Source: an uncultured Candidatus Saccharibacteria bacterium (lineage in GTDB: Bacteria > Patescibacteria > Saccharimonadia > Saccharimonadales > UBA4665). Taken from it: a DNA stretch of 64,000 bases. Where the stretch lies: contig CAMLQK010000001.1 of NCBI GenBank assembly GCA_946482285.1, positions 62,001 through 126,000 of the forward strand, written 5' to 3'. Of this stretch, positions 34,392 through 43,218 are shown one piece after another (within the stretch, counting starts at the first letter, position 1; each line of letters opens with the position of its first letter). A program made the translations under genes and the position numbers. Below the pieces are notes generated by a model. The model saw only the letters and a program-made list of their open reading frames with translations. It made no database searches and had not been told where the DNA came from.

Positions 34392-35024
34392 ATGAATCCG
34401 CAGTATCCGGAGCACAATCCGTACGACTTTATTATGAATCCGGGCCAGCCGCAACCGAAGCGTGCTGTTGACCTGAATGGCAAGAACGGGTTTTTGCTAA
34501 AAATCGGCCTTATTGTAGGTGGCGTTATCATTCTGATGATTGCCGTTGCCATTGCGATGAATATGTTCGCAGGCAATAAAACAAACACCGAAGACCTAAA
34601 ACTACTCGCACAAACACAGCAGGAGATCGTGCGAGTCAGCGCATCAGCGCAAACTGGCAGCGGTATCCGCGATCAAGCTCTTAAGAATTTTGCTGCCAAC
34701 ACCCAGCTGACCGTCGCCAGCCAGCAGACACAGCTTGTAACTTACCTTGCCCAGAATGATGCAAAAATGAACAACAAGCAGCTGGGCCTTAAAAAAAGTA
34801 GTGAAACCGATACAACACTGAAGCAAGCCCAGGCAACCAGCACATACGACATAGCTTTCAAGCAAGTTATTAAAAGTTCTCTCACAAATTACGCAAACGA
34901 AATCCAAACCAACTACAACAACGCTACTGCTACTGATGTCCGTTCGTATCTAAAAAAGAGCTACGATCAAACGCAGCTCTTGTTGCAGCAGCTCCCAGGT
35001 GACACCGCTACGGCCACTAACTAG
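34392..35024 (+). CDS. Single-pass membrane protein, 210 aa
   Basis: Not recognised. A ~35-residue Pro/Asn-rich cytoplasmic start (MNPQYPEHNPYDF) is followed by one membrane helix (about 38-60, KIGLIVGGVIILMIAVAIAM) and a ~150-residue outer helical domain rich in Gln, Thr and Ala. I start at ATG 34392; the longer open frame begins inside dnaG on the other strand and is not needed. TATGGT (34375-34380) ends 11 nt upstream. Confidence 0.66.
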   Translation: MNPQYPEHNPYDFIMNPGQPQPKRAVDLNGKNGFLLKIGLIVGGVIILMIAVAIAMNMFAGNKTNTEDLKLLAQTQQEIVRVSASAQTGSGIRDQALKNFAANTQLTVASQQTQLVTYLAQNDAKMNNKQLGLKKSSETDTTLKQAQATSTYDIAFKQVIKSSLTNYANEIQTNYNNATATDVRSYLKKSYDQTQLLLQQLPGDTATATN

Positions 35025-35032
35025 TTCCAGGG

Positions 35033-36319
35033 TTACATAATGTCATCCTGTTCTATAAATATGTCAGCGCCCTTAACAGCTTCGGCTGTACCAGTTACAT
35101 GCGTTAGCTTAGGTTTTTGACCGAACTCACGCAACATGCTGTCCATTGCCCTACGGACAGCATCAGGGTCTAGACCCCGAACAGTGTCGGCTAGATCACT
35201 TATTTCACGTGGTTCGCCATACCAATCAAGATGGTCGCGCTGTAGGTTTGCACGCTTGCCGATACTATCCATAGTAGAGAGTATTTCACCCCGGCTGCTA
35301 CCAATACCGGCCATAATGTCTTTATCGGTATAAGATTCTGCTGAGCGGGATAAAATTTCCGCCATTCCCTCCTCAACTTTTTCCAAGTTTTCCTTAGCCG
35401 CCGTAGTGTAGGCTTGCAAGCGCCAGCAATCTGAGTCGCCATACCAATAAGGATACACATGGGCGCTATATGCAATACCTTCGCGGTTGCGTAAGACGTT
35501 TATTGCGTGGTTGGAAAGCACAGTCGCTGCTGCCTGAAATGCGTACGGGGCAGCTTTCATCTCTTCCTTCAAACTAGGGTCGCATAAGACGGCCTGGGTG
35601 TAGTAGTTTGTTTCGGACTTCTCCAAAATATACGCACTCCGCACATCGTTGACAATACCGCTGCCGACCTGGCTTTTTTGTGGCCGGCCATCCGGAACGG
35701 GTAGCGGTGAAAAATGCTCTTCAGCATACTCTACCAGTTGCCCAATACTTACGTTCCCCACGCCCCAGAGTTGCATATTCCCGTATGCGTAGTATTTTCC
35801 GTAAAAGTCACGGACATCATCCGTATCGTAGCGCAGATGCTTGAGATGCCCAGCGATATCCCGCCCGTATGGCCCGCCGACCAATGTGTGGGCAGCTGAT
35901 ATCGAATGTAATAATCCGTAGTGATTGAGACGTTGGCGGACTTCTTCTGTCACCACCTCCATTTCCGGGTCAATATCTTCTGGAACAAACTGGGGGCGGG
36001 TAATGATTTCACCCAAGGAAGCCACTATAGGCTCTACGTCGGGGCCAGTGCCGTGATATTCAGTATGAGTAAAGTTCGTATACGCGTTTGCGCCAATTGC
36101 ATTCATCCCCCTGTAGCGTGTTAAGCTCGCCTTGTCTGGGAACTGGGGCGATCGCAAATGCACAGCATGCTCTAATACATGGGCAAGTCCTTCCTCGCCC
36201 GGCTGCTCATGCATGCTGCCTACATTTACATCCAGTGCAATCCGTGCTGTTTGCATACCTGGCATTGGGTCAACAAAAACATCCAGTCCATGACTTGTAC
36301 GTCCAAATTCAAGTGCCAT
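35033..36319 (-). CDS. M16-family zinc peptidase
   Basis: 428 aa, a one-unit M16 (insulinase/processing peptidase-like) enzyme. The inverted zinc motif HxxEH is HVLEH at residues 47-51, and the third ligand is probably Glu126 in EVVTEEV. GANAYTNFTHTEYHG follows the usual N-terminal half. The C-terminal half lacks a second zinc site, as in the inactive partner domain. Active M16 enzymes of this size often pair as dimers. SD GGGGGG lies about 4 nt before the ATG, with TAAAAT (36336-36341) upstream. Confidence 0.9.
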   Translation of the reverse strand: MALEFGRTSHGLDVFVDPMPGMQTARIALDVNVGSMHEQPGEEGLAHVLEHAVHLRSPQFPDKASLTRYRGMNAIGANAYTNFTHTEYHGTGPDVEPIVASLGEIITRPQFVPEDIDPEMEVVTEEVRQRLNHYGLLHSISAAHTLVGGPYGRDIAGHLKHLRYDTDDVRDFYGKYYAYGNMQLWGVGNVSIGQLVEYAEEHFSPLPVPDGRPQKSQVGSGIVNDVRSAYILEKSETNYYTQAVLCDPSLKEEMKAAPYAFQAAATVLSNHAINVLRNREGIAYSAHVYPYWYGDSDCWRLQAYTTAAKENLEKVEEGMAEILSRSAESYTDKDIMAGIGSSRGEILSTMDSIGKRANLQRDHLDWYGEPREISDLADTVRGLDPDAVRRAMDSMLREFGQKPKLTHVTGTAEAVKGADIFIEQDDIM

Positions 36320-36403
36320 TCTACCCCCCTATAAAATTTTACATACAGACTCTACTATACCAATGAGTACCTAAAATTGAGTGCCAATAATAGAATTTTT
36401 TGC

Positions 36404-36730
36404 TTATTTTTTATGAGCTGCGACCAACTCGTACGAGTGGCGGATGAGCCCCTGGATTTCCTCCCAGGGAAGCTGACCAGTTAGCAGCACAGTGTTCCAG
36501 TGTCTTTTGTTCAGGTGGTAGCCTGGCAAAACACTCTCGTAGCGTTCGCGCAGCAGCTTTGCAAGTTGAGGGTCGCACTTTAGGCTCAGGCGTACAGGGT
36601 TGCTACCCTCCTGCACCAAAGCGAACATTTTGTCGTGCACTTTGTATACAGCCACTTTTTCGCCAAATGGGTAATCCAACATAGCGTTCGGCATACTAAG
36701 GATATATTCTTCTACTTGCTCGTGCGTCAT
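36404..36730 (-). CDS. MmcQ/YjbR-family protein
   Basis: 108 aa. The family signature is clear: LDYPFGEKVAVYKVHDKMFALV, then SLKCDPQLAKLLRERYESVLPGYHLNKRHWNTVLL and LIRHSYELV. The family has a CyaY-like fold and may bind DNA; its role is poorly known. The ATG overlaps the stop of the HAD gene upstream (ATGA), so the two are coupled. Confidence 0.9.
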   Translation of the reverse strand: MTHEQVEEYILSMPNAMLDYPFGEKVAVYKVHDKMFALVQEGSNPVRLSLKCDPQLAKLLRERYESVLPGYHLNKRHWNTVLLTGQLPWEEIQGLIRHSYELVAAHKK

Positions 36731-37383
36731 GACCCTACTCTAGCATCAAGTACATCAAGAAGTGAAGGTATATCGTCGATCATATGGTCGGGATTGGCGC
36801 TCTTTAGTTGCTCGGCAGTGCCAAACCCGTGTGTAACAGCTATGGTCTTAGCCACGTTAGCACGCTTGCCTGCTTCTATATCGGATATAGTATCACCGAC
36901 CATGGCCGCGTCTTTGGGCTGTATAGCCAAGTGTTCTAGTACAGTTAATATTCCCTCGGGATGGGGCGCAGGCTGCTGCACATGATGGGCAGCAATAACG
37001 ACGTCAAAGTAGTGCCGGATACCCAGTGTATCGAGTAACTTTATAGCTTGCTCGTTGCTGGAAGTAACTGCGCCAATGCGCACACCGACCTGACGCAAAA
37101 TTGGCAGCAGCTCAACGACTCCCTCATAGAGCTGGCACCGTTCAAGCGACTCTATCATAAGCTCTTCGTGGCGTTTTTGCAGTTCATGGAACGGAATATC
37201 CGTATTCTTAACCAAGCGGCGGACAATCTCGTCTACAGTGCCATATACTTGGCTTGCAATCTCGTTGCGAGAGGCAGGTGCCCCGTCAAATTCCTTTGTC
37301 AGCTGTTCGTACTGCCAAAAAATCCCTTCACGTCCGTCAAGAAGCGTTCCATCCAAATCGAAAATAACAACGCGCATATACAT
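36727..37383 (-). CDS. HAD-superfamily phosphatase (phosphoglycolate phosphatase-like)
   Basis: 218 aa. Motif I is VIFDLDGTLLDG with the full DxD pair, motif II GAVTSS, motif III around HHVQQPAPHPEG, motif IV MVGDTISDIEAGKRA. A four-helix cap follows motif I, typical of subfamily I phosphatases such as Gph. Two starts are possible: ATG 37383 and ATG 37377 (MRVVIF); AAAGG lies 10 nt before the second. A perfect promoter precedes it, so this is the head of the two-gene operon with the MmcQ/YjbR gene. Confidence 0.88.
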   Translation of the reverse strand: MYMRVVIFDLDGTLLDGREGIFWQYEQLTKEFDGAPASRNEIASQVYGTVDEIVRRLVKNTDIPFHELQKRHEELMIESLERCQLYEGVVELLPILRQVGVRIGAVTSSNEQAIKLLDTLGIRHYFDVVIAAHHVQQPAPHPEGILTVLEHLAIQPKDAAMVGDTISDIEAGKRANVAKTIAVTHGFGTAEQLKSANPDHMIDDIPSLLDVLDARVGS

Positions 37384-37407
37384 AGAACCTTTGTCTATTA
37401 AAAGTAT

Positions 37408-37436
37408 ATTATACTATTTTTGTTTATATCTTTCAA
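37408..37436 (-). promoter_or_regulatory. Promoter of HAD-MmcQ operon
   Basis: On the minus strand: -35 TTGAAA (37431-37436), 17-bp spacer, -10 TATAAT (37408-37413), leader of about 20 nt with an AAAGG SD site. Confidence 0.78.
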
Positions 37437-37481
37437 CTAATAGCGCCTGGGCACCTCCTGGAGCACAACCAGCCCACAGGG

Positions 37482-38027
37482 CTAGCGATTTGATAGATAG
37501 TACTTTAGCTCTGCTATTGATTCATGGATATCGTCAAATGCCCGATGGGCTTCTTTTTTGACAAATTCTTTGCCATATTTACCCTGCATCACTACCTTCC
37601 ATGCGGTAACGTCCAACATGCGGTAATGGAGCAGCTGCGCCAGCTTCGGCCAGTGGTGGTCAATAAACCCACGGTCTGCATAAATTGAATTACCCGCCAA
37701 AATAGCTGGCTCGTCGCCAAACTGGGCCTGCACTAAGGCCACTAGGTCTTGCTGGACCTCATCACTCGTTTTTGCACCTTCCAGATTGTCCAAAAAGTCA
37801 TCACGGTTTGCCGGATACAAGTCCCACCATTGGTTTTGTTTCATACGGTCGGCAACCAATTTACGCGGATGCCTGATCCGCGCCTCATAACTGGCCAATG
37901 GCTTGAAATCAAAATCCGTAACCTCGACAGCAATCTCCAGAATCAGATCCTGCGAAGCATCGAGACCAGTCATTTCCAGGTCAACCCACAGCAGCTTAGT
38001 AGGAATAAGGTGTTTTTGATCAATCAT
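37482..38027 (-). CDS. orn: Oligoribonuclease
   Basis: 181 aa, the usual Orn length. DEDDh exonuclease that degrades 2-5-nt RNAs left by other RNases. Motif I VDLEMTGLD has Asp16 and Glu18; ILAGNSIYADRGFIDHHWP and HRAFDDIHESIAELKYY give motifs II and III. With PNPase and RNase J the window holds a near-complete mRNA decay set. TATACT (38034-38039) ends 6 nt before the ATG. Confidence 0.95.
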   Translation of the reverse strand: MIDQKHLIPTKLLWVDLEMTGLDASQDLILEIAVEVTDFDFKPLASYEARIRHPRKLVADRMKQNQWWDLYPANRDDFLDNLEGAKTSDEVQQDLVALVQAQFGDEPAILAGNSIYADRGFIDHHWPKLAQLLHYRMLDVTAWKVVMQGKYGKEFVKKEAHRAFDDIHESIAELKYYLSNR

Positions 38028-38033
38028 ATACCC

Positions 38034-38039
38034 AGTATA
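38034..38039 (-). promoter_or_regulatory. orn -10 box
   Basis: TATACT on the minus strand, 6 nt before the ATG; leaderless arrangement. Confidence 0.5.
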
Positions 38040-38059
38040 CCCCCTTTACAGGGATGATC

Positions 38060-38455
38060 CTATGGCTGCTGGTTTTTGGGCGTAAATTGCAATGCAGCAG
38101 AGTTTATGCAATATCGCTGTCCGGTGGGTTGGCCAATGGCATCATTGAACAAGTGGCCCAAATGTCCACCGCAGTTTGCGCAGGTTATTTCAGTACGTTC
38201 CATTCCATGTGATGAGTCGGTGCCAAACACTACCGCGCCCGGCAGCGCATCATAGAAACTCGGCCAGCCGCTATGGCTGTCGAATTTTGTGGCAGAGTCG
38301 AAAAGAACAGCCCCGCAGGCCGCACAGGCATACATGCCAGTTTCACTATTATGCAACAAAGCACCCGTATCAGGCAGTTCAGTACCTTTTTCACGCAATA
38401 TATGGTACTGCTCTGGCGTTAGCCGTTGCTTCCATTCATCATTGCTTAGCTGCAT
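38060..38455 (-). CDS. msrB: Peptide-methionine (R)-S-oxide reductase MsrB
   Basis: 131 aa. Repairs oxidised methionine. The zinc site is complete (C44, C47, C92, C95 as CAAC and CANC). The substrate region is [10 protein letters not shown], and the catalytic Cys116 lies in [10 protein letters not shown]. It has no signal peptide, so it acts in the cytoplasm. It ends 33 nt before the orn start and follows mscL closely. Confidence 0.96.
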   Translation of the reverse strand: MQLSNDEWKQRLTPEQYHILREKGTELPDTGALLHNSETGMYACAACGAVLFDSATKFDSHSGWPSFYDALPGAVVFGTDSSHGMERTEITCANCGGHLGHLFNDAIGQPTGQRYCINSAALQFTPKNQQP

Positions 38456-38471
38456 ATCCCACCCTCCTTTT

Positions 38472-39017
38472 TTAGTCCTTCTTTTTGGATAATTTATCGA
38501 GCTTCAACGCCTTGAATACAAAATAAATAGCTACAGAGGTTGTGATGAATGACAGTAGTACCGCTACAAAAGAACCCCACGCAAACGGTGCAGATTTCTC
38601 GCCAATATGCAGAATGAACACCTTTTTATCCAGTGCACCGGTACCAGGCAGCAGCAACCCAATAAGAGGGTTAATGAAACTGGCGATCATTTGGTCGGCT
38701 AGCGCTTTAATTTGCGTGCCCAATACCAAACCAATTGCCAGGCCAACAACGCTTTGTTCACGTAAAAAATCAGCAAAGCCACTAACTACTTTTGGCTTGC
38801 GAATGCGCTTTTTAGCTCGGAAGCCAGTATTTACCGTGTCTTTTGTAACTTTACGGGTTGATTTGACAGGTGCTTTTGCCTTTGGGGCACTTGTAGGTTT
38901 CTTGGCAGCTGGTTTTACCGCTGTCTGATCTGTAGTCCTAGCTACCTTCGCAGCCTTCACGGCTTTGGTAGCGGGTTTTACTGTTTTGGATTTGGTTGGT
39001 TGTTTGGCCGTAGCCAT
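38472..39017 (-). CDS. mscL: Large-conductance mechanosensitive channel with basic N-terminal extension
   Basis: 181 aa from ATG 39017 (MATAKQ). Opens under membrane tension to release solutes. The channel part starts near residue 85: [20 protein letters not shown] (pore helix with the Gly-rich face), then [11 protein letters not shown], and the second helix [20 protein letters not shown]. The first ~80 residues are a Lys/Ala/Thr/Pro-rich tract ([11 protein letters not shown] ... KAPVKSTRK) that standard MscL lacks; it resembles the rpsT tail in this window. GGGAGAGG lies upstream. Confidence 0.92.
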   Translation of the reverse strand: MATAKQPTKSKTVKPATKAVKAAKVARTTDQTAVKPAAKKPTSAPKAKAPVKSTRKVTKDTVNTGFRAKKRIRKPKVVSGFADFLREQSVVGLAIGLVLGTQIKALADQMIASFINPLIGLLLPGTGALDKKVFILHIGEKSAPFAWGSFVAVLLSFITTSVAIYFVFKALKLDKLSKKKD

Positions 39018-39045
39018 AATTGGTACCTCTCCCACCCAAAAACTA

Positions 39046-40719
39046 TTACATTTTTTCTGGAGCGGCTATGCCGAGCATGCTGAGTCCGTCGTGCAGGATA
39101 TCTGCGTACTGCTCAACCAGCTGCAAGCGGATTGCCTGGCGTTCGTCACCGATAACGCGGTTGTGCTCGTAAAAACGGTTGAATATTTGCGCCAGTTCGT
39201 ACAAGTATGTGCAAATATGGTGTGGCATAAGGTCGGTGACAGCTTTTTGCATAACATCAGGGTATTCAGCAATTTTACGTGCCAAGCTGCGCTCACCGGC
39301 ATCCAAACCGGTTATTGCCGCCATGGACTGCTCTGCTTTGGCCAATATGCTGCGCGCCCGGGCATGGGCGTATTGCAGGTATGGTCCACTATTGCCCAGT
39401 AAGTTGACCGACTCCTCTGGATCATAGATTATATCGCCTCCGATACGGGGCTTCAGGAAACTGTACTTGACCGCTCCCAATACAGCCTGTTCATCTTCGC
39501 GGCCAGTTGCCGCCTTGTTGGCTTTTTCTGCAGCGTCAAGCACGTCCAGTGCCCGCAGAAAATTCCCTTTTCGACTGCTCATTTTAACACCGCCCGCCAG
39601 CTTGACGACGCCATGGGTCAGGTGGGTCGTAGCCTCAACAAGTTCAGGTGCGAATTGCTCAATACTCTTGAGCACGACGGCCATATACTGCTCTTGCCCA
39701 TTATCCGTAACTACAATGGAGCGGTCAAAACTGTAATCCTGCTTTTTGAGCATAATCAGCCCGACATCCTTAGCTTCGTAAGTGGGGATACCCTGGGAGT
39801 TAATGAAAACCCGGGTGTGCAGGCCATATTGCTCGGCCTTGAACACTACAGCACCGTCACTTTCGCTGTATACGCCGCGAGCCAATTGCTCCCGGACCGT
39901 CTTAAGGCCGACTGGAGCTGTCTGGCTCTCTGGATAATATTTTTCAAATGGTGTACCAATACGCTCGTAAAAAGCATTGAAATAGGCGTAGCTCCAAGCA
40001 CGGCATGTCCAGTATATCTGCGCAAAAGCTGATTCGTGGTCGTCGTTAGCGTGCAGCTCGTATACACGTTTGTTAGCCGCAACAATAGCCGCTTTAGCGT
40101 CTTCGTCGTCCTCGTATGCTTGCGTGCCCTTTACGTAACATGCAGCCATCCACTCCGAATGCTGATCTTCGGGGATATCGGCTAGCTTTTGAGGCAATTC
40201 ACCCCCCAAGTCTTGCATAATTGCCCACATAGTCTTGCCGACATGCAATCCTACGTCACCGCCAAAATTCACACGATGTACCGTGCCGCCAGCCGCCTCT
40301 ACAAGGTTTGCGATAGCGTGGCCGACGATACTCGTGTACAAATGCCCAGCGTGCAGTACCTTGAACGGATTGGGGTCAGAATACTCTGTAACGACAGTTT
40401 GTCCTGCATAGGTCTGCGGGCGATTCTTGATAGCCCCGTTGACCGACTGCAGTAAAAAGGCGTCGCTCATGGTGATATTAATGAAGCCTGGCCCAGCAAT
40501 GGCGACATCTTTAACTTGCTCGCCAAAGTTGCTACGGACAGCCTTAACAAGCGCGGCCGCAACCTCATGCGGTGGCTTCTGCAAACGCCCTGCCAGTTGC
40601 AGTGCTACGTTTGTGGAATAATCACCGAATTGTTCATCGGTTCTGGTGAGTTCGGGTGTTACGTCCACCTCGAACAAATCTTTTATAGCGCGTGTCAGCG
40701 CTGTGGAAATTTCTTGCAT
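39046..40719 (-). CDS. argS: Arginyl-tRNA synthetase
   Basis: 557 aa, class I synthetase. The HIGH-type motif is LHAGHLYT and the KMSK-type motif is KMSSRKG. The N-terminal Add-1 domain (EISTALTRAIKDLFEV, DYSTNVALQLA) and the C-terminal DALR anticodon-binding part (YLQYAHARARSILAKAEQ) are recognisable. TATAAT (40729-40734) ends 9 nt before the ATG. Confidence 0.97.
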   Translation of the reverse strand: MQEISTALTRAIKDLFEVDVTPELTRTDEQFGDYSTNVALQLAGRLQKPPHEVAAALVKAVRSNFGEQVKDVAIAGPGFINITMSDAFLLQSVNGAIKNRPQTYAGQTVVTEYSDPNPFKVLHAGHLYTSIVGHAIANLVEAAGGTVHRVNFGGDVGLHVGKTMWAIMQDLGGELPQKLADIPEDQHSEWMAACYVKGTQAYEDDEDAKAAIVAANKRVYELHANDDHESAFAQIYWTCRAWSYAYFNAFYERIGTPFEKYYPESQTAPVGLKTVREQLARGVYSESDGAVVFKAEQYGLHTRVFINSQGIPTYEAKDVGLIMLKKQDYSFDRSIVVTDNGQEQYMAVVLKSIEQFAPELVEATTHLTHGVVKLAGGVKMSSRKGNFLRALDVLDAAEKANKAATGREDEQAVLGAVKYSFLKPRIGGDIIYDPEESVNLLGNSGPYLQYAHARARSILAKAEQSMAAITGLDAGERSLARKIAEYPDVMQKAVTDLMPHHICTYLYELAQIFNRFYEHNRVIGDERQAIRLQLVEQYADILHDGLSMLGIAAPEKM

Positions 40720-40728
40720 ATTACACCT

Positions 40729-40734
40729 ATTATA
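40729..40734 (-). promoter_or_regulatory. argS -10 box
   Basis: TATAAT on the minus strand, 9 nt before the ATG; leaderless arrangement. Confidence 0.55.
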
Positions 40735-40739
40735 ACAGA

Positions 40740-41441
40740 TTAGTCACCTTGGCGGCCGGAATCATCCAAAACCTTCTGGTAACGCATAGCTCGTACCATT
40801 TGCCAGGCCACAATGTAAAAGCTGCCGAGCAATACAAAAAATATGGCAGTCGTCGTGTAGGTCTGGGCATAAACAAACGGATGCAGCAAACGGTCTGATA
40901 CGTCGATAAGGATACCTCCGGGGTTTATGAACACATCCCAAGTGTTCCAGCGCAGGTCGCGGCCGACATAAATCGCAAAACTGCACACCAAAAGCACAAA
41001 GCTGATAATTATATGTGCCGCCTGTTTGCTCACCCGGGCCAATAGCTCGTAATGGACATTATAAAGGGCGACAAACCCCAAGATAACACCGTTAAAAATA
41101 AAGGATGAAAGCGTAACGACATCAGACAAGACATCCACACGGCTGACATCTTGGACATGGATGAAGTCGCTGATCATGTAAAAACTATTCGGCAAAAACC
41201 CTAGCCATAGAGCTGTAATCGCCAATGCCTCCCACGACGACCATAGCTTGCGTCTGAGAACTTTGTGCAACCACAAAGCCAGACCCAGCGGAATCCATGC
41301 CAAAAACAGGTTCCAAATGAGATATGAGAATTGGAAGGAATGGTTGCTGAGCGCCCCTGCAAGGAATAAGCCAATACTCGTCAGACTCGACAACAATAAG
41401 GCCAGCCCCAGCCGGGTTGTACTCGAAAAATACCACCGCAT
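40740..41441 (-). CDS. DUF1361 membrane protein
   Basis: 233 aa, about seven membrane helices. The family blocks WLGFLPNSFYMISDFIHV and YVGRDLRWNTWDVF are present. The function of DUF1361 is unknown. TATAAT (41448-41453) ends 6 nt before the ATG. It lies directly downstream of the two-component system and may be one of its targets, though there is no direct evidence. Confidence 0.88.
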   Translation of the reverse strand: MRWYFSSTTRLGLALLLSSLTSIGLFLAGALSNHSFQFSYLIWNLFLAWIPLGLALWLHKVLRRKLWSSWEALAITALWLGFLPNSFYMISDFIHVQDVSRVDVLSDVVTLSSFIFNGVILGFVALYNVHYELLARVSKQAAHIIISFVLLVCSFAIYVGRDLRWNTWDVFINPGGILIDVSDRLLHPFVYAQTYTTTAIFFVLLGSFYIVAWQMVRAMRYQKVLDDSGRQGD

Positions 41442-41447
41442 GCCTAC

Positions 41448-41453
41448 ATTATA
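41448..41453 (-). promoter_or_regulatory. DUF1361 gene -10 box
   Basis: TATAAT on the minus strand, 6 nt before the ATG; leaderless arrangement. Confidence 0.5.
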
Positions 41454-41456
41454 CCA

Positions 41457-42515
41457 CTACCGAAGAAGTTCCAGATGCAGTGTTAGACACGCACCGCCCA
41501 CCTTGAGATTCGCAGCCTGGATGGACCCCTTATTAGCCTTGGCTATTTCGGCAGCAAGCGCCAGTCCTAAACCGTAACCGCCCGCTTTGACCGTACGGGC
41601 TTTGTCACCACGGTACAACCTTTCGAAAATATGCGGCAAGTCTGCTTCGTCAATACCTGGACCTTCGTCGAGGACCTGGATAACATAGGTGCCGCTTTGC
41701 TTGAAGCCCTTTATGGTTATAGTACCGCCCTGCGGACCATACTTCATTGCATTGTCTATTAAAATACCCAGCAGCTGTACCAGACTTTCGTAATTGCCGT
41801 TAATAGCACCGGCTCCAAGTTCCTTCTTGAATGAAATTTGCCGCGCTTTTGACACTCGCAATGCCCTGGTGACTGCCTCGTCGATAAGTTTTTGTGGACT
41901 GACTGGCGCCATGGCTAAGGTAATTGATCCGTAATGAGTCAGCGCAAGCAAGTTGCTAGATAAATTCTCGAGTCTTTGGACTTCTTCGAGGTTGCTTTCT
42001 ATCTGTTCACGTGCCTCTTTTTCGGTGAATGTCTTTTGACGCAGGAAAACTTCATTTTCTACGCGCATACTTGCAAGCGGGGTCCGCAGCTCATGGCTGG
42101 CATCAGATGCAAACCGTGCTTGCGAACGATGCGCCTCTTCAATAGGCCTAAGCGTCCGTCCGGCAAACCAATAACTTAAGACGCCGGCCAACAACATAGC
42201 GAAACCACTGGTAATAGCAAAGTCGCGGTTCAGGTGCTGACGCACCATGGCAGCCTCCTCGTTTTGGATTGTCCTGAGCGCTTTGTCGGGTTTCACAATG
42301 GTAATTTCTGCGTCAACATCGCCCCACGGGAAGCCAAGCAGCAGGTGCTTTACTTCGCCGAGTTGAGCATTGGCAGAGCGCCTATATTCCCGCTCAGCCA
42401 ACACTCGCACACTAATGGTCAAAACCAGGCTAAAGACTAGTAAAATGGCCATGTAGAACAGGGTCAGCTGCATGCGGGCCGACCGGAACATCCCTTTAGG
42501 ATACTTTATAGCCAT
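41457..42515 (-). CDS. Sensor histidine kinase
   Basis: 352 aa. Two membrane helices (about 17-38 and 99-116) enclose a short ~60-residue outer loop. The HisKA box SHELRTPLASM has the phosphorylated His141, and the catalytic domain has the N box DNAMKYG, DEGPGID, IFERLYRG and GYGLGLALAAEI. There is no obvious HAMP. The start shown overlaps the regulator gene by 20 nt; an ATG 24 nt later (MFRSARMQL, 42491) is an alternative just after the regulator stop. The signal is unknown. Confidence 0.93.
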   Translation of the reverse strand: MAIKYPKGMFRSARMQLTLFYMAILLVFSLVLTISVRVLAEREYRRSANAQLGEVKHLLLGFPWGDVDAEITIVKPDKALRTIQNEEAAMVRQHLNRDFAITSGFAMLLAGVLSYWFAGRTLRPIEEAHRSQARFASDASHELRTPLASMRVENEVFLRQKTFTEKEAREQIESNLEEVQRLENLSSNLLALTHYGSITLAMAPVSPQKLIDEAVTRALRVSKARQISFKKELGAGAINGNYESLVQLLGILIDNAMKYGPQGGTITIKGFKQSGTYVIQVLDEGPGIDEADLPHIFERLYRGDKARTVKAGGYGLGLALAAEIAKANKGSIQAANLKVGGACLTLHLELLR

Positions 42516-43158
42516 AGCCCCGTACGGTCTGGATTACAGCGTCGCCTGCCCCAATTTTCTTACGGACGTTAGCGATAAACGTTTCGACAGTATTGTGCTG
42601 CACTCGCTCTTCATCAGCCCATACGTGGTCGAGTAACTGGTCTTTGCTGAGCACTTCACCCTTATGGTGCAGTAAGTATTCAAGCAGCTGGAATTCCTTA
42701 GCAGTTAGGTGGACAGGCTTGCCATCGACGGTGATTTCTTTGGCTATGCCATCCAGCTTGAGCGGGCCGCTCTCTAAAACGGTACCGGTATGCTCTTGGG
42801 GTCGGCGCAAAAGGGCACGCACGCGGGCCAATAGCTCGTCGAACGAAAACGGCTTGGGGACATAGTCGTCCGCACCAGAATCCAGGCCCTCTACCCGGTC
42901 ACCAATGGCAGCTTTAGCAGTCAACATAAGGATAGGCATCTGGTGGTGGTCGGAACGCCACAGCTTAATCAGGCCTTTGCCGTCAAGGCGGCCAGGGATC
43001 ATCCAGTCTAGCAAAACCAGGTCATAGGTATTGGCATCGACTAACGTCGCTGCTTCGTCGCCATCATAAGCCACATCCACTACGTAGCCTTCGGCGCGCA
43101 TCCCCTTTTCCAAACTGTTGGCTATTTTAACTTCGTCTTCAACTACAAGTATTCTCAT
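42496..43158 (-). CDS. OmpR/PhoB-family response regulator
   Basis: 220 aa. Receiver domain: VVEDE, phospho-acceptor Asp51 in LVLLDWMIPG, LMLTAKA, DDYVPKPFSFDELLARV. The C-terminal winged helix has LTAKEFQLLEYLLHHKGEVLSKDQLLDHVW and TVETFIANVRKKIG. It is translated just before its kinase. TATACT (43167-43172) ends 8 nt before the ATG, and an inverted repeat (43182-43208) in the divergent upstream region could be its own binding site. Confidence 0.95.
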   Translation of the reverse strand: MRILVVEDEVKIANSLEKGMRAEGYVVDVAYDGDEAATLVDANTYDLVLLDWMIPGRLDGKGLIKLWRSDHHQMPILMLTAKAAIGDRVEGLDSGADDYVPKPFSFDELLARVRALLRRPQEHTGTVLESGPLKLDGIAKEITVDGKPVHLTAKEFQLLEYLLHHKGEVLSKDQLLDHVWADEERVQHNTVETFIANVRKKIGAGDAVIQTVRGYGYKVS

Positions 43159-43166
43159 ACAACTAT

Positions 43167-43210
43167 AGTATACCCTGCATCTGTAACACAGCTGGAGAAG
43201 CTGTTACAAT
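43167..43210. promoter_or_regulatory. Divergent promoter region with inverted repeat
   Basis: -10 TATACT of the regulator (minus, 43167-43172) and -10 TACAAT of the plus-strand orphan gene (43205-43210), each 8 nt before its ATG. Between them TGTAAC..AGCT (43182-43193) mirrors AGCTGTTACA (43199-43208), with a 2-nt bulge. The response regulator could bind here. Confidence 0.55.
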
Positions 43211-43218
43211 TTACAACA